Shown here piece by piece: positions 63,215 through 64,000 of a stretch of 64,000 nt of DNA. Every line of letters starts with the position of its first letter. The first letter of the stretch is position 1. The translations under genes were made by a program, and so were the position numbers. The notes beneath the pieces are model-generated. The model was given only the letters and a program-made list of their open reading frames with translations, made no database searches and was not told the DNA's origin. Source of the DNA: Emticicia sp037153985 (GTDB lineage: Bacteria > Bacteroidota > Bacteroidia > Cytophagales > Spirosomataceae); NCBI RefSeq assembly GCF_037153985.1, contig NZ_JBBAYI010000001.1, forward strand, positions 744,001 to 808,000, read 5' to 3'.

Positions 63215-64000
63215 ATGAAAAAACTATCCATACTTCTCTTATTTGCAAGTTTTTATATTCAGGCGCAAAACGTCACCATCAAAATAGACCCTAAATTAAA
63301 CCTGAAAACCGTTTCGCCTTATATTTATGGGCGTAACAACTCTTTTTCTTCAACAAACCCTAATGAACAGCTTTCAAACGAAGATTTAGTTCGCCTGCGC
63401 GATGCAGGAGTAAAGTTTTTCAGAGAAAGCGGCGGAAACAACTCTACTAAATATAATTGGCGACGTAAGTTATCGAGCCATCCCGACTGGTATAACAATG
63501 TTTATACCAATGACTGGGACAAAGTAGCTCAGAATCTGCAAAAGAATTTTCCTGAGGCACAGGGTATGTGGGCTTTCCAGTTAATTGGCATGGCTGCTAA
63601 AACTAATCAGTATAATTTTAACGATTGGGAATATAACCGCTCTCAATGGTGGGAAGGTGTTAACCAGAACCTTGCTGGGGGTGGTGTACTGAACCAGAGT
63701 GGCACAAAGGCTAAAATAGATGGTGACCCTAATTTATATCTTGAAAAATGGACTGCCGATTCTACAACGGCTATAATCGACCATTGGTTTGGCCCCAAAG
63801 GTTTAGGTCTGAATAAAAACAAAATAGTTTATTGGAACATGGATAATGAGGCAGAAATCTGGAACGGCACACATGATGATGTTGTTCCTAAAGCTATTTC
63901 TGCCGAGGAATTTATGCAAAAATACTTTGCAGTAGCCAAGAAAGCCCGTGAGAAATTTCCTGATATCAAACTTGTTGGTCCTGTTACCGCCAATGAGTGG
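63215..64000 (+). CDS. GH44-type glycoside hydrolase, 5' part (runs off the window)
   Basis: The first 262 codons of a secreted glycosidase. Signal peptide about 1-18 (YIQAQ). SPYIYGRNNSFS near 34-45, RESGGNNSTKYNWRRK near 75-90 and YWNMDNEAEIWNGTHDDV near 206-223 match the GH44 plan, where the NE pair carries the acid/base Glu. GH44 enzymes cut beta-1,4-glucan, xyloglucan and sometimes mannan or xylan. Placed after the mannan genes, it may act on glucomannan. The nucleophile region and C-terminus, including any secretion signal, lie beyond the window. Confidence 0.8.
   Translation, partial: MKKLSILLLFASFYIQAQNVTIKIDPKLNLKTVSPYIYGRNNSFSSTNPNEQLSNEDLVRLRDAGVKFFRESGGNNSTKYNWRRKLSSHPDWYNNVYTNDWDKVAQNLQKNFPEAQGMWAFQLIGMAAKTNQYNFNDWEYNRSQWWEGVNQNLAGGGVLNQSGTKAKIDGDPNLYLEKWTADSTTAIIDHWFGPKGLGLNKNKIVYWNMDNEAEIWNGTHDDVVPKAISAEEFMQKYFAVAKKAREKFPDIKLVGPVTANEW

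Overview
The window looks like a chromosomal segment of an aquatic or soil Bacteroidota, most likely order Cytophagales (a Spirosomaceae-like lineage). This is inferred from: AT-rich DNA with almost no Shine-Dalgarno sites; promoter-like elements of the Bacteroidota type (TTTG, 19 bp, TAnnTTTG); a SusC/SusD pair; DUF983, DUF6438 and DUF6526 proteins; and a tmRNA whose tag reads GNTSYAMAA. The species cannot be named from sequence reading alone. I saw no phage, insertion sequence, CRISPR array, tRNA or rRNA.

Layout. 1-4650: a partial convergent gene end, a flavoprotein of the HI0933 family, a DUF6438 lipoprotein, Tex, and ssrA (tmRNA). 4775-12252: a secreted SBBP-repeat protein, an amidohydrolase, a DEAD-box helicase with a DEVD motif II, a Tat-dependent gluconate-2-dehydrogenase-subunit-3/GMC oxidoreductase pair, and DUF983 overlapping an AraC-type regulator. 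13300-19453: a MarR/GbsR-type regulator followed by a three-gene RND efflux system (TolC, adaptor, permease); a shared inverted repeat lies in front of both the regulator and tolC. 19536-26032 (minus): a tightly packed Planctomycete-type set (PSD1 cytochrome protein, DUF1501 protein, membrane cytochrome/LRR protein) with a small secreted protein behind it.

26753-35061 (minus) is a glucuronoxylan cluster: GH10 xylanase, GH43, SDR oxidoreductase, GH67 alpha-glucuronidase, mannonate dehydratase and a SASA-type acetylesterase. A LacI-family regulator with an extra N-terminal zinc ribbon is divergent to it, and a perfect 14-bp palindrome lies between. The logic is deacetylation, chain cutting, removal of glucuronic acid, then reduction and dehydration of the uronate toward 2-keto-3-deoxygluconate. 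36646-40571 holds two related AraC regulators around an aldo/keto reductase and a phytanoyl-CoA-dioxygenase-like gene. 40672-48049 holds an S9 peptidase, a LytS/LytTR two-component pair with a class-C beta-lactamase-like hydrolase, an SRPBCC protein and a HtrA-like protease without a visible signal peptide.

48609-64000 (plus) is a beta-mannan utilisation locus: SusC, SusD, a surface glycan-binding protein, GH26 mannanase, a sodium:solute symporter, a GH130 phosphorylase, an AGE-family 2-epimerase, a second SASA esterase, an aldo/keto reductase and the start of a GH44 enzyme that runs off the window. It encodes the known route mannan -> mannobiose -> mannosyl-glucose -> mannose 1-phosphate + glucose. 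The xylan and mannan loci together mark the organism as a hemicellulose degrader. Nothing here is a clearly new defence or mobile system; the most notable items are the zinc-ribbon LacI fusion with its palindrome, the paired efflux operators, a 9-bp direct repeat spaced exactly 21 bp upstream of susC, and the signal-less HtrA.
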